From: Hemileia vastatrix
Taxonomy: Eukaryota > Basidiomycota > Pucciniomycetes > Pucciniales > Zaghouaniaceae
DNA length: 64,000 bases
Direction: 5' to 3'
Assembly: GCA_030280995.1 (NCBI GenBank)
Contig: JASXTE010000008.1
Coordinates: forward strand, 27,734,193-27,798,192
Under the pieces are notes generated by a model. That model saw only the letters and a list, made by a program, of their open reading frames with translations. It made no database searches and was not told the origin of the DNA. Made by a program: the position numbers and the translations under genes. Each line of letters begins with the position of its first letter. Position 1 is the stretch's first letter. This document shows positions 24,212 through 37,261 of the stretch, in pieces.

Positions 24212-25016
24212 ATGCCTTTCCCAAAATCTACTTCTCAAAAATTTACTCAATTGAAACTGTCTGACTTACAGATTATAATTAACTGGCTGAAAATTAAATC
24301 TTTTTTTGATGCCTGTTTTGGCTGTGCAAAGTCCACTCAATATGGTCATCCACCCGCATCAAAATTGAGTGGCTTTAATCAAATGGAAGTGGAGTTGAAA
24401 TCAAAAACTAAAGGTAAGATGAATTTGACAACAAAGCAACTCAGGGAAGGTTTCAAAAACTATCAAAAAAATACAATAAAGCAAAGATGGCTTCTTCTTC
24501 AACTGGGTTTGTAGCTACTAAAGATAAGGAAAATCATGGAATCACATATGTTTCTGAAACACTCAACTGTATGTGTCCTCTTTATGATCAAATGGATGAA
24601 ATCTTTGGAAAAAGGCCCAATGTCAATCCTCAAAAGCCATTTTTTCTGCTTATTGGGAGATTTTTGATAAACACAAACAAGGTTATATTTTTTATTTCTT
24701 TTTTTACTAAAGATTTTTTCTTAATTTATTTCTCTTACTCTTAAAAGTTAAACTTGTTTCAGAAAAAGAACAAGTGCAAATTAAAATAATGGAGATGGAG
24801 TCTCATGAAAAAACTGCAGAACATCAACTACTTTATGAGGATAGGAAGTGGTTACATTCACAGAAAAAAGAAGAAATTTTTCTAGAAATTTAGAAAGATT
24901 GTTTAGATTTGGAGAGGTAGAAGGTTAGGATTCAAAGAGAGGAAAATTAAAAGTTCAAAAATAATCAATTTCAATTGGAAAACACTAAAATTCAGTTACA
25001 AGGCAATGAATTATAA
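24212..25016 (+). pseudogene. Decayed Myb/SANT-like (trihelix-like) protein gene
   Basis: The frame starts MPFPKSTSQKFTQLKLSD and shows a helical DNA-binding-like layout: NWLKIKSFFDACFG, GHPPASKLSGFNQME, MNLTTKQLREGFKNY, then after a frame break ASSSTGFVATKD and CPLYDQMDEIFGKRPNVNP. I know this order of blocks from a large lineage-specific family in rust fungi, but cannot confirm the domain name. The break lies in an A-run at 24465-24471, one base short. After an intron from about 24679 to 24763, a Glu/Lys-rich coiled-coil tail follows (EMESHEKTAEHQLLYEDR), broken by a TAG near 24890. So it is a pseudogene, or its first break is an assembly error. Confidence 0.55.
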
Positions 25017-26957
25017 ATGAGTTATGACAAAATTTTTTTTGGAAATACCCTTCCCTGCTATTAGCATAACAGGGGGTGGAGATTGTCATTTTTTTTCTAA
25101 GTCAGAAAATAATTAATGACAAAAAAAATGGCAATACCCTCCCCTGTTTTTTATTGAAGTATGGGCATAGATTGCCAAAATTTATGTTCATTGCATAAAT
25201 TAACATGTAAAAAAGTCTTATAGGATACTTAAAAAGCCTAAATTAATGAAAACTCAAGTAAAAATATAAATGGAAATTTTCTGTGACCTAAGTCAAATAT
25301 ATAAAACACAAATGTATACATGAACCTAATGAGAAAAAGAAACTTCCTCATGATTACAAGTATACCACACAAAGCCTGATGGCTCATTAGTTTAGGTAAG
25401 TAGAGTATCATATATGACTTGTAAAATGTTAATTTGTGAAATAAAAATAAAAGTTTGCAACCTATATTACACCCCTTTATTTTTTTTTTACCTAATGTTC
25501 TTTGTTTTATCTCACCTTTTTATCTTACCTTATCAATCCTTTTGACCAGAACCCTATTTATTTGAAAAGAACAGCCAAAATGAGTGAATTATTCACAGGA
25601 TTCTAAGGCAGGTGGTGCTTAAGTTGTCTCAAAATTGGATGAAACTTACCTAAAAAGCTCTCCTCAAACTGCCTGAAAGAAATAGTCCCAAAAATGTACA
25701 AAAAAGAGTCCCAAAAGTTCAACAAGAGAGCCTTATAAGTTATCAAAAATTATTCAGAAAAGTACGCAAAAGTGTTCCAAAAGTTTCCAAAAATTTGTCG
25801 TGAAAGTCCCCTAAAACCTCCCCAAAAGTTGCCAGATACATGCCAAAAGGTTTCCAGAAAAGTGCCAAAAAGTCCAAAAAAAAAGTTTTGAAAATTGTCA
25901 AAAAAATTTCCAAAAAAAGCTTAAAAACACCTTAAAATGCTTTTAGAAATGTTTCATAATAGTTTCTGAAGGTTAATGAGCATTTCTAAATTTATCTAGT
26001 GAAAAAATAGACCTAAAATAACCCAAAAACACCTAGAATTCAATTAGAAATGCTTTGAAAATGTTTCTGGAAGTTTTTAACAAAATAAAATACCAGAAAA
26101 AGGGCCAAAAACACCTCAAAGTAAGTGTAAATCTCTTGGAAAACTATTCTGAATCATTTTCAAATGATTCAAAAGCAATTAAGCAAAGAAAAAGGCTAAA
26201 AAGTGAAAATTCCTAAAAATGACCAAAAAACACCAAAAAGTCAATAAATCAAGAATAAAAATTATAGAGAACAAGAAAAAAAGGTGGAGAAAAGGAAATA
26301 AGAACAGACAAATCAGTAATCAAAACAAAAAAGATGATAAAAAAAGAAACAGAAATAGAGATAAGAAAAAAGCCATTTCAATTAGCAATTTAATTTAAAA
26401 AAATGAGAAAGTGAGTTACTTTGAGTGCTTTGAAGTGAGAAGTATCAGAAAAGATAATGAATGATGGAAGTTAGAGATGAAGAGATGATGAAAAATCTTA
26501 GTGAGAAAGAATTTTAGAAATTTTATGCAATTTTAATTCTGGGAGCTGAACCAAAACAAATGAAACTAATGAACTGGGGAATTTCATTGGCAAAAATTAT
26601 TACTCAAAAAAAATTGTAAATCAGTTAAGCGAGAGACTGCAGAATTGATCTTAAGTTGATGATGGACTAAAAGTGGCATGTTATTTTAGTGAACAGTGGT
26701 AAAGATTGAGAGTAAGTGTATGATTATGGGATTGATTAAGTTCTGGTAAGTCATATACCTTGCTCATATGAATATTCCTTTAAGGATTAGATGAAAAAAA
26801 TCTAGATGTTGGCACTTTTGTAACTAGTTTTGGCGTCTTTGTACCTAGTGCTGACTAATAATGATAATGAAGGGAAGTGTTTTGATGACTTTTATGAACC
26901 AAAAAAAGACATTTTTTGGGACAAATACACTGTTGAAATAAACCTGTCCAGGGAAGG
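25017..26957. other. Low-complexity, CCAAAA-rich sequence, no gene
   Basis: From about 25640 to 26250 the sequence is a degenerate series of CCAAAA(G/A) words every 10-20 bases, without a fixed period. Two GG(A/C)AATACCC boxes lie near 25041 and 25131. No convincing gene was found up to the LTR at 26958. Confidence 0.5.
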
Positions 26958-27199
26958 TGTTAAGATTTAGATTGAGAGGTAAGGAGGAGGAGTGCTGTGG
27001 GCGCTATGCATTTTTAAGAGATGGAAGCAGGGATATTGCATTAAGGGGTTATATGGGGCAAGTGCTGTGGAGCGCTCCTCATTGGACAACTTATATAGTA
27101 ATCCAGTTACTCTTTGTCTCACTGCTGTAATAGCATTGTCAGTCCTGTTTCAAGGCTAGCGTCAGAACTAGTAGTAGTCTGCCTTCACAGGTCCTAACA
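26958..27199 (+). repeat. Left LTR of chromovirus 1
   Basis: TGTTAAGATT to GGTCCTAACA, 242 bp; matches the right LTR over its length apart from a small indel and point changes. Confidence 0.88.
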
Positions 27200-27236
27200 T
27201 TTTGTCTGATCTCAATTGGCATTCTACTAAAGAGTA

Positions 27237-28220
27237 ATGAACACTGCAGACCTACCCAATGCAGCACTCCTTGCGGCAATGAAAGAGAAAATGGCATGCT
27301 TTCAGGAACAGAATGCTAGGCTTATGGAGCACCTAGCAGAGTCAAAGTCCTTATACCGCAGCCCCACTGAAGCTGAAGCCAAAGCAAAGGCATCTCACCC
27401 CACACCAGCTCCCCTTGTTAAAGGTCCAAAGATTGCAGTCCCAGAAATATTTGACGGAAAACAAGGCCCCCAGGCAGATCAGTATGTGTTGCAGGTAAAC
27501 CTCTATGTCTGGCTCAATGGACATAAGTTCCCAGAGGAGCAAGCAAAAATTGGGTTTGCAGTATCATAACTCACAGGTGAGGCGGTGCACTGGGCAAGAC
27601 CGTACTCCAAGGAGCTCCTCAAAAACTCTCAGGCAGAAACAACCTTCCATCAGTTTATGGCAGCTTTTGAATTAGCCTTTGGTGACAAAGATGTGGCCAC
27701 AACCTCAGAGCATGTGCTAAATCAGCTGCAACAAAGAAACTTGGTCACTGAGTATGTGTCGGAGTTCCGGGGCCATGCTAGTTACATCACAATATGGGGG
27801 AAGGGGCACTCATGTTTCACTTCAGAAATGGGCCTTCATCAAAAATAAGAAATGCCCTAATTAGTCACCTTCGCCCAGCCTCCCTCCAAGGACTCATGGA
27901 GCTGGACATCCAAGTTGAAAATGAGCTCACCAATCAACAAAAAGACAGTTGGATTGGCGCTTGTCCATGGTGCAATTACGCCTCAAGCAGGGCAAGTGAT
28001 AGGGACCCAAATGCCATGGATATTGACACAGAAAATGTACAAGGTGCTAGTGGGAAGAATAGGTTATCGGATGATGAGTATCAGAAGTGCATGAGCAAAG
28101 GTCTGTGCCTCAGGTGTGGAAGCAGTGGTCACCTGGAAAGGGAGCGCAGAGGGAAAATGAGGGTTAGTGAAGTGGAAGGTAGCGCAGGAAAGGCGCAGGT
28201 AAAAGACAGAGTTTGGGAGT
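27237..28220 (+). pseudogene. gag: gag of chromovirus 1 (broken)
   Basis: Starts ATG with a coiled N-terminus (AAMKEKMACFQEQNARLMEH), continues through a Ty3-type gag domain (PEIFDGK, LTGEAVHWA, FELAFGD, LVTEYVSEFR) and ends with a zinc knuckle CLRCGSSGHLER whose last cysteine is missing. A TAA at 27567 and a frame change near 27800-27850 break it. In the element, gag packages the RNA. Confidence 0.8.
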
Positions 28221-28369
28221 GAAGGTTGTGCCCTCCTTGAGCAGATTAGAGGAAAATGATAAAGGGAATTTAGTAGATGAGTTATCAGCATGTAAGCCGA
28301 TTGAAGTGAATGATAATTGTCTTATACTAAACTTGCCTTTAATGACTCTTAATTCCACAACAAATGTTT

Positions 28370-31300
28370 GAGACCTACTGGACTGTGGGGCCACAGACTG
28401 TTTTATTTCCAACAAGTTTTAACAGTGAAATAAAAAGAAAAAAGAAAAATTAGACCACCCTAAGAGCCTAATTATGTTTGATGGATTGTCAGGTGGGGGA
28501 TGAGAAGTAAGAGAGAAGGTTTTTTGCAGATTTTGGTGTGATGAGAGGGAGTCTCAGTGCAGGGCATATGCAACAAACCTGAAGGACCAGTACAACATGG
28601 TACTGGGGATTAAATGGCTAGAATGCTATAAACCACAAGTTGTTTAGGAGGAAAAGAAGGTGCAGATAGGAAGGAGAGGTGACACTTGCACTAAAGTATT
28701 GGCCCCCTGGCCCCTTCAGGGGTCAGGGGCCCATCCTGGCAAGTCTTCTGATATTTTGTTATCATCAGTTGACTTGCTGCCAGAAATGATGCTTCCTCAT
28801 GATTCCAAGCAGCAGGCTGGGGATGGTTCACCATTGGGGAGCTCCAAAGAGGTCCCAGAAGGCGGTAAAACACATCAAGAACAGGAGAAGGCACAAAAAA
28901 GATGGGGAAAGGCAAAGGATGGAAAGGTGGATGCCACAGAGAGAGCATTTGTCCCCTGGACCATCCTGGAGAGTCTCCTGGTGTTTCTTTATCATCAGTA
29001 GACTTGCCGCAAGAACTGACACTTTCTCTTGATGCTAAGCTTCAGGACTTTGAGGGGGCACTGGAAGAAGAGGAGGAATTGGAATGTGATGCAACAGCTT
29101 GGAACATATCCACTAAGATTGGAGCAAAGGCCCAGACCTCAAAGCAAACAAAGATCCTCAAAGAAATGGTCCCTGAAGCTTATTGAGAATTCTTACAGCT
29201 TTTTGAAGAAGGGGAAGTCAAGACCCTGCCACCTCATCAACCATACGACTTTGCCATTGATCTGATACCAGACGCAACCCCCCAATTTAGCCACATAATC
29301 CCACTGTCAATCTTGGAGTTAGAAGCGCTGAAGGAGATGATTGATAAAAATTTAAAGAATGGGTTCATTAGAGAATCAAAGTCTCCCTGGGCAGCCCCTG
29401 TGATCTTTTCAGGGAAGAAAGATGGTTCACTAAGACCTTGCATGAATTTCAAAAAGCTAAATGCACTGAAAGTAAAGAACAGGTATCCCCTTCCTTTAAA
29501 CAGTGAGCTTCTTAATAGTCTGAAAGGTGCAGAGATCTTCACGTCCCTGGATCTTAGGGAAGGCTACCACAACATATGGTCAAAAGAAGGTGATGAGCAA
29601 AAACTGGCATTCTTCACTAAATTTGGTCATTTTGAATGGTTGGTAATGCCATTTTGTTCAATAATGCGCCTACCACTTTCCAACACTTCACCAATAGAAT
29701 CTTTAGAGAAAGAATAGGAATAGATGTGGTGGTATACCTGGATGACCTCTTGATTTATTCAAGATCAATAGAGGAGCACAAGATACGTGTGAAGGACTGT
29801 TTTCAGCGCCTGAGGGAGGCCCAAGTATGGTTAAAGCCAGAAAAATGTGTGTTTTCAGTGAGTGAGATCCCCTACCTGGGTATGATCATTTCAAAGAATA
29901 AGGTACAAATGGACCAAGAGAAAGTAAAGGCAGTAAAAGAATGGCCAACACCAGCATCAGTAAAAGAGCTCCAGTCATTCCTAGGCTTTGAAAATATTTA
30001 CCGCCGTTTTATTGAAAATTACTCCCACACCTGTCAAGCATTGCACAACCTCACAATGAAGGAAGCCAAATTTATCTGGACAAGTAGCCAGCAAGATGTG
30101 TTTTACTACCTGAAAAGACAATTTGTGACAGCCCCTATTCTTTCCATCCCTGACTTATTGAAGCCATTTTTTCTGGAATGCAACTTCTCATATTTTGCAC
30201 TAGGCACAGTATTATCCCAATACAATGCTGAAAATGTCTTGCACCCAGTAGCATATTTGTCACAAACACTGCTAGGCGCTGAACTAAAGTATTAAATATA
30301 TGATAAAGAGTTATTAGAACTAGTAGAAGCCTTTTGCACCAGTTGCCACTATTTGGAAGGGGGGCCTCACTGGTTACAAGTTATCATTTATACAGATAAT
30401 AAAAACTTGGAAACCTTCCTGACCACAAAAAAGTTAACCCTCCGGAAAGGGCACTGGGCGGAACTGCTAAGTAGCATTAATTTTGTTGTTACATTTTGAG
30501 CAGGAAAGAAAAGTGGTAAACCTGATGGGCTATCAGGACCTCCTGACTGGCATGCAGAACTGGACCAGCTACATACTGTTGGCACAACATAATTGAAGGG
30601 GGACCTTGAAGAGCGGGTAGTCCTAGATGAGATGGAATTGGAAGATGAAGCTTTGATGGAATGGGTAAGGAGGGGGAAGGGAAATGATGAGGTAGTGCAG
30701 GAGTTTTTGAAGGCGCTTTTATCAAAGGAGGTATTAGTAAGGAAAGGATTAGAGGAGTATCACATAGATGGGGAAGTGCTATATTTGAATGGGAGGATAG
30801 TGGTGCCAAACAATGAAGATCTAAAGAGGCAGGTGGTCAAATCAAGGCATTACCCAATGGCAGGACACCCAGGACTGCTGAAGATCATGGAGCTAGTGAA
30901 TTGTAACTTTTACTGGAAGTCCATGAAAGCATATGTCCAGCGCTATGTAGCAGCATGTGACTTCTTCCAGAGGAACAAGGTCAGTCCAACAACAACTCCA
31001 CTGACCCCACCAAAAATTTCAAAGAAGCCATGGAAGGAGCTCTCCTATGATCTTATAGTGGAGTTACCAAAGTCTCAAGGGAAGAATGCTATTCTCACAG
31101 TTGTTGACCGTTGCACTAAGATCAGGTACTTCATTCCAACCACTACCAAAGTCACATCTGAAGGTATTTCAGACCTAATGGTGGCACAAGTTTGGAAGCT
31201 GCATGGTTTTCCTGATAGAATTATATCAGATAGGGGAAGTACCTTTAACTCTAAGTTGTTGAAAGCATTGTATGAGCAACTGAATATTAAGCCCATATTG

Positions 31301-32094
31301 ACAAAAGCATGGCACCCCCAGACTGATGGACAATCCAAGATAGTGAATAAGGCAATTGAACAATACTTACGTCACTTCATCAACTATCAGTAAGATGATT
31401 GGGTGCAACTCCTACAATTAGCTGAATTTTCACACAACAGCTGGCTCAATGTGTCAACAGGCATTTCCCCCTTTTATGCCAACTATGGGTATCACCCAAA
31501 ACTCTCAATTGGCACCCCAGAAACACTGCATGTTCCAGAAGCAGAAGTGAGAATTCAGAAGCTTCAGGCGATACGTGAAGAACTAGAATTGGCGCTCAAT
31601 TTATCCCAACAGGCAATGAAGCGCCACCATGATCAATGAAAGGTGCAGCATTGGGCACTGGGGGTAGGTGACAAGGTCTGGTTAAGCTCATGCTTCCTTG
31701 CTACATTGCACCCAAGTTACAAATTTGATCACAAGAAAGTAGGCCCATTTAAGATCAAACGCAAGGTATCTGACTTGGCTTATGAACTGGAGCTACCAAT
31801 CTCACTGAGGCAAGTACATCCAGTTTTCAACATTTAATTGCTCACAAAGCACAGGGAAGATACAATTCTAGGATGTCCAGAGAGTGGCTAGCACCAATCC
31901 AGGTGGGAAATGAAGAGGAGTTTGAGGTGGAAAAGGTTGTTTCTAAGAGGGTGTATAGGGGAAAGGTTCAGTACTTGGTGCATTGGAAAGGATATGGGGT
32001 TGGAGATAGGTCTTGGGAACCAGTGGAAAATTTGGTCAATGCTAAGGAAAAGTTGAAGGAGTTTGAGAAGGAGCGCAGGGGGAAGGAGGGGTGA
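28370..32094 (+). pseudogene. pol: pol of chromovirus 1 (broken): protease, RT, RNase H, integrase, chromodomain
   Basis: Protease remnant LLDCGATDCFIS near 28378. Reverse transcriptase from about 29190: SLRPCMNFKKLN, TSLDLREGYH, and the active-site box YLDD at about 29737. RNase H near 30140-30540. Integrase near 30790-31400: the zinc motif has lost a cysteine (CDFFQ where the sister copy has CDSCQ), the core aspartates are present (YDLIVEL, SDRGSTF) but the third acid is changed (HPQTDGQSK, Lys where the sister copy has Glu). The end, 31873-32094, is an intact-looking chromodomain ([32 protein letters not shown]), which in this group steers integration to marked histones. Several stops (near 30293, 31392, 31637, 31835) and frameshifts. 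Confidence 0.88.
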
Positions 32095-32106
32095 AAGAGG
32101 GGTTAA

Positions 32107-32368
32107 TGTTAGGATTTGGATTAAGAGGAAATGAGGAGGAGCGCTATGGGTGCTGTAGGGGCGCTGTGGGCACTATGAATTTTTAAGAGACGGAAGAAAT
32201 GATATTGCATTAAGGGGTTATATGGGGCAAGTGCTGTGGAGTGCTCCTCATTGGACAACTTATATAGTAATCCAGTTACTCTTCCTCTCACTGCTGTATT
32301 AGCATAGTCAGTCTTGTTTTAAGGCTAGAATCAGTGCTTGTAGTAGTATGCATTCTCAGGTCCTAACA
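32107..32368 (+). repeat. Right LTR of chromovirus 1
   Basis: TGTTAGGATTTGG to GGTCCTAACA, 262 bp, just after the chromodomain frame. Confidence 0.88.
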
Positions 32369-33374
32369 GCAGGTGCATTTCATTTTTTTAATGTTGGGTT
32401 TGGTACCTTTTTTGTGGCATTTTTATGTGGCCTATTTGGTAATTTTTGAGAGCAATAAAGAAAAAGAAATGATGGTTTTAAAATATTTTCTGGCACTTTT
32501 TTATCATTCTTATTTTTATCTTCCTTATTTTACTTACACTTATTTTTTTTTCTTTATTTCCCTCCCTAGAATATCTCTAACACAAACATGGATATCCCCA
32601 TCAGGGATCTCTTACCTTTTGCAAAGTTCTATTGAGAGGAAGATGAGGATACTAAATTGTAAGCCAAAGGTTATATTTCAGTGGTTTGGGTTTGACTTAA
32701 GATTAGTTAAGGCTGGTTTTTAGGTCTTTTCACCACGGAAACTCTGGGGGTGAACTGCTAGCAGTTCCCTCTATTGGAAACTATCAGGAATTTGTCAGGA
32801 AACTGTTGGGAAACCATCCTGAAACTTTCAGAAATATGTTTTTAAATCTGATGAAAAAACATTGAAAAAATAAACTGTCACAGATTGAATCCAGAACAAT
32901 CCCTCCTTGAGCAGAGCTTAGGAACCACATTGAACATCAGTTAATCTCAGGTTTGGCAAAAGGTTGAACAACATCACTTAGCATACCTTAATATTCAAAT
33001 ATTAAACTTGAGTATATGTTGCATGTATGATATAGATGCATATGCATTTGAATTTGCATGGTGGATACTTATTGCATGTTAAAAATTGATGTGAAATGCC
33101 TATCCAAAGTGTATGCATAATGACTATGAAGAATAAATATGCATAAAAAATATGCATAAAAATATGCATAGTGATTATGCATAAAAAATATGCAGAGTGA
33201 TTATGCATAAAAATATGCATATTGAATATGCATTAAAAATATGCATATTGAATATGCAAAAAAAGGTGCATATATGTATATGAATAAAATATATTAATAT
33301 GCATATAAATCTGTATAATGAATATGCATAAATATGCATAATGATTGAAAAATGCCAAAAAAATGATGCTTAAC
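32369..33374. other. Gene-free stretch between two chromoviruses
   Basis: No convincing gene. A palindrome GAACTGCTAGCAGTTC lies at 32752-32767. The second half is AT-rich and repetitive. Confidence 0.5.
33110..33345. repeat. ATGCATA-type short repeats
   Basis: About a dozen irregular copies of ATATGCATA(A)n with spacings of 10-25 bp. The word ATGCAT is itself a palindrome. No coding potential. Confidence 0.8.
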
Positions 33375-33695
33375 TGTTAAGACCTAAGAAGGCGGACTAC
33401 TACTAGCGCTGATGCTAGCCTTAAACGGGACTGACTATGTTGGGTTACAACAGTAAGACTAACTAGACTGACTATGTTGGGGTTACCAACAGTGAGGAGT
33501 TAAAGGGACTGACTATGCTACTTGGGCAGTGAGACAAGAGAGTAACTAGATTACTAAATAAGCTGTCCGATGAGGAGCGCTCCAAAGCGCTTGCCCCCAT
33601 ATAACCCCCTTATGCAATATCCACTCTTCCGCCTCTTTACAATGCATAGCGCCCATAGCGCTCCTCCTCTCCACCTCACAAACCAAATCCTAACA
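33375..33695 (-). repeat. 3' LTR of chromovirus 2
   Basis: TGTTAAGACC to CCTAACA, 321 bp, complementary to the LTRs of the sister element. It is longer than they are because a GACTGACTATG-containing unit is repeated three times (near 33428, 33469 and 33509). Confidence 0.85.
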
Positions 33696-33707
33696 TTACC
33701 CCCTCTT

Positions 33708-36091
33708 TTACTCCTCCTTCCCCCTGCGCTCCCTCTCAAAATTCTTCAACTTTTCCTTAGCAGTCATCAGATTTTCCACCGGCTCCCAAGACCTATCTCC
33801 AACCCCATAACCCTTCCAATGCACTAAGTACTGAACCTTTCCCCTATACACCCTCTTTGCAACAACCTTTTCCACCTCAAATTCTTCCTCATTTCGCACC
33901 TGGATTGGCGCTGGTTGTTCTTCTGGGCGTCGTGGGATTGTATCTTCTCTGTGCTCTGTAAGTAATGAAATATTGAAAACTGGGTGTACTTGCCTCATTG
34001 AGATTGGTAGCTCCAGCTCGTAAGCCGAGTCAGATATTTTGCGCTTGACTTTGAATGGCCCCACTTTCTTGTGATCTAGTTTAGCGCTGGGACGTAATGT
34101 GGAAAGAAAACGTGAGCTGAGCCAAACCTTGTCACCTACCTGTAGCGTGCGGTGTTGGGTCTTTCCATGATCATGATGACGCTTCATTGCTTGTTGAGAT
34201 AACCTGAGCGCTGCCTCTAGTTCTTGATGTATACTCATTATCTTCTTGATCCACTCTTCAGCTTCCAGGACTTGTAATGTGGATGGGGTACCAATTGAGA
34301 ATGATGGGTGGTACCCATAATTGGCATAGAACGGTGACATGCCTGTTGCAGCATGTGTCCTATTTTTGTACAGGAATTCTGCAAGTGGTCATAGCTGTAC
34401 CCAATCATCCTGATGATAGTTAATGAAGTGGCGCAGGTATTTTTTGATTGCCTTATTTACTATCTCAGATTTTCCGTCAGTTTGTGGATGCCATGCTGTT
34501 GACAATATGGGCTTAATATTCAGTTGTTCATACATTGCTTTCAACAACTTAGAGTTAAAGTTACTTCCCCTATCTGATACTATACTATCAGGCAATCCAT
34601 GCAATTTCCACACATGCGCCACCATTAAGTCTGAAATACCCTCTGATGTAACCTTGGTAGTGGTGGGAACAAAGTGCACCATCTTGGTGCAGCGGTTGAC
34701 TACTGTGAGGATAGCATTCTTTCCTTGTGACTTGTGTAACTCCACTATAAGATTGTAGGAGAGCTCTTTCCATGGCTGTTTGGCAATGTTTAACGGGGTC
34801 AGTGGTGTTGTTTTTGGACTAACCTTGTTTCTCTGACATGAGTCGCATGCCGCTACATAGCACAGAATGTATGCCTTCATAGACTTCCAGAAGAAGTTGA
34901 GATTTACCAGCTCCAAAGTCCTCAGAGGTCCTGGGTGCCCTGCCATTGGGGAATCATGCCTTGATTTAACCACCTGCCTTTTGATCTCTTCATCATTTGG
35001 CACCACTATCCTCCCATTCCAATATAAAACTTCCCCTTCTAGTTGATACTCTTCCAATCCTTTCCTTACCAATAACTCCTTTGATAACAGTACCTTCACC
35101 AACTCCTGTCTCCCTCATCCTTTTCCTGTCCCCTCCTTATCCATTCCATAAACTCCTCATCCGCCAATTCCACCTCATCTAGGATTACCCCCTCTTAAAG
35201 GTCCCCCTTCAATAAAGTAGTGCCAACCGTATGTAGCTAATCTGGTGCTGGGCACAGATCAGGACGTCGTGATAGCACATCAGGTTTGCCACTTTTCTTC
35301 CCTGGTCTAAATGTAACCACAAAATTAATGCTACTCAGCAGTTCAGCCCAACGTGCTTGTCGGCGAGTCAACTTCTTTGTGGTCAGGAAGTTTTCCAAGT
35401 TTTTGTGATCTGTGTAAATGATAACTTGGAGCCTGTGAGTCCCTCCTTCCAAGTAGTGGCGCCAGGTGCGTACCACTTCTACTAGTGCCAATAAATCCTT
35501 GTCATAAATATTATAGTTCAACTCGGCGCCTAGTAGTGTGCGTGACAAATATGCTACTGGGTGTAGGGCATTTTCAGTGTCGTATTGGGATAGGACTGCA
35601 CCAAGTTCAAAATCTGAGCAATCACATTCCAGAACAAATGGCTTCAATAACTCAGGGATAGAAAGAACTGGGGCTGTTACAAATTTCTCTTTTAGGTATT
35701 TGAACGCATCATGTTTGCTACTTGTCCAGATGAACATGACTTCCTTCTTTGTGAGGTCGTGCAATGGCCGACAGACATGGGAGTAGTTTTCAATAAAACG
35801 GCAATAAAAATTTTCAAAGCCTAAAAATGACTGTAGCTCCTTTACTGACGTTGGTGTTGGCCATTCTGTTACTGCCTTTACTTTCTCCTGATCCATTTTC
35901 ACCCTATTCTTTGAGATAATCATGCCTAAATAGGGGATTTCACTCACCAAGAAGACACATTTCTCTGGTTTAAACCACACTTGGGCCTCCTTTAAACATC
36001 TCAGACAGTCCCTCACACGTATCTGGTGTTCCTCCATTGATCTGGAGTAAATTAAGATGTCATCTAGATACACCGTCACATCTATCCCCAC
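33708..36091 (-). pseudogene. pol: pol 3' part of chromovirus 2 (broken)
   Basis: Begins within reverse transcriptase at VTVYLDDILIYSRS, then RNase H (LECDCSDFELGAVLSQYD, VEVVRTWRHYLEG, IYTDHKNLENFL), integrase with an intact zinc motif (CDSCQRNK) and core (SDRGSNFNSK, HPQTDGKSEIVNKA, with the catalytic Glu kept), and a C-terminal chromodomain ([20 protein letters not shown]). A frame change lies between 35100 and 35240 and a stop near 34387. It is better preserved than the corresponding part of the sister element. Confidence 0.87.
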
Positions 36092-37261
36092 AGGGGGGAA
36101 AAAATGAGGACTTGTATGCAAGTTGTTTTTTTGTATTTCTGACTAACCTTGCTGTAACCTGGTTAGAACTTCAAGTGATCCATATTCAAAACTGCTTCTC
36201 ATGAATCAGGGAGTAAAATTTGGAGTTCATACTTTTTAATTTTATTAGTTAGCTCAATCACTGGCAGTAAATATTTTTATATATATTTATTGTCCAAAAA
36301 AAATATATAATTCTAAAACCACATTAAAAATAAGAATAGCTGCTGGCTATATTTTTTAATAATATCATACATCAAGTATTTGAGAAAACATTTGCAAAAC
36401 CACTAGGATGTGTAGTTTTTGAAACATGACCAATAATTTCCTTGCTATTCATAACTACTTTTTTTGACCATTTATCATAACACCAAAAAACATTAAGCCC
36501 AGCTTTTAAATAAGGATTTTCAATTTTAGGATCCACAATGTCATATAAGCCAACTAAAATAAAATTTTGACCTGAAAATGTTGTTGACTGCCACATTTTC
36601 AATATAACCCCAACAACATTTCCTTTTGATGAATTTACCTCAACATTGCCATTTCCTTGATTTTTTGAATATAATGAGTAGGTTTTTCCATCCAGTAACA
36701 AGTTATCTACTTCAATAATTTGAGGTGATAGAATTTGAGATGAAACAGATGGTTGAATTTTCGTAAAAATACTGGAAAATATTTTTTTACCATCAATCAT
36801 GTTGAGATACTCTATCCACAATTCATAGTCTTCACACAGTAGTTGAGATGATTTTGAGGGAATTTTTCTTTTCTCTGAACTGAAGACATTTTTCATTTCA
36901 TTCTCAAATTGATCATTAGTTCTGTCCATTAATGATTGAAGCTGACCGGTCAAAATAAACCTTTTCCTAATGGTCTTGTCCATTTGATCTTTAAAAAAAA
37001 TGAAATTAATAAAGTTAAGTAGCTTTAATTAAGGAAAACATACATGTTTTCTTATTGGTTGGAATGGAGCTTAACATTCCATTTATACGCTTGTGGGCCC
37101 ATGCTGCAGTTGATGGTGCTGGCCCAAATCTTCTCAGAACTTAAGGAAAATGTTTTGCTAAGTGGATGTTTGGCTTTATATTGATATCTGGCCAAAATTC
37201 CTTAAGACACTTCATATAATATTTTAACTGACCTTGAAGAGATGAAATTTGAGCTTCACGT

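Larger units (their letters stand above)
26958..32368 (+). mobile_element. Ty3 chromovirus 1, full length but decayed
   Basis: A 5.4-kb LTR retrotransposon with left LTR 26958-27199 (242 bp) and right LTR 32107-32368 (262 bp), ends TGTTA and TAACA, and near-identical flanks GAAGG/GCAGG as target duplication. The right LTR is longer because a GCGCTGTGGG-type unit is repeated. Order inside is gag, protease, reverse transcriptase, RNase H, integrase, chromodomain, the order of chromoviruses. Many stops and frameshifts make it inactive. The base after the left LTR does not give the usual TGG primer site. Confidence 0.9.
33375..36091 (-). mobile_element. Ty3 chromovirus 2, 5'-truncated copy on the minus strand
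   Basis: Same family as the element at 26958-32368 but inverted. Only the 3' LTR (33375-33695) and the pol part downstream of the reverse transcriptase active site remain; similarity stops abruptly at about 36091, inside RT, with no left LTR or gag. The two elements face each other with their 3' ends about 1 kb apart. Confidence 0.88.

Noticed and set aside
25033..25152. Two GG(A/C)AATACCC(T/C)(T/C)CCCTG boxes as ends of a small transposon
   Set aside because: They are direct rather than inverted, only 90 bp apart, and no target duplication is visible.
32373..32723. Hydrophobic frame after chromovirus 1
   Set aside because: Starts in the flank directly after the LTR, is T-rich and Phe-rich, and shows no known pattern; likely chance.
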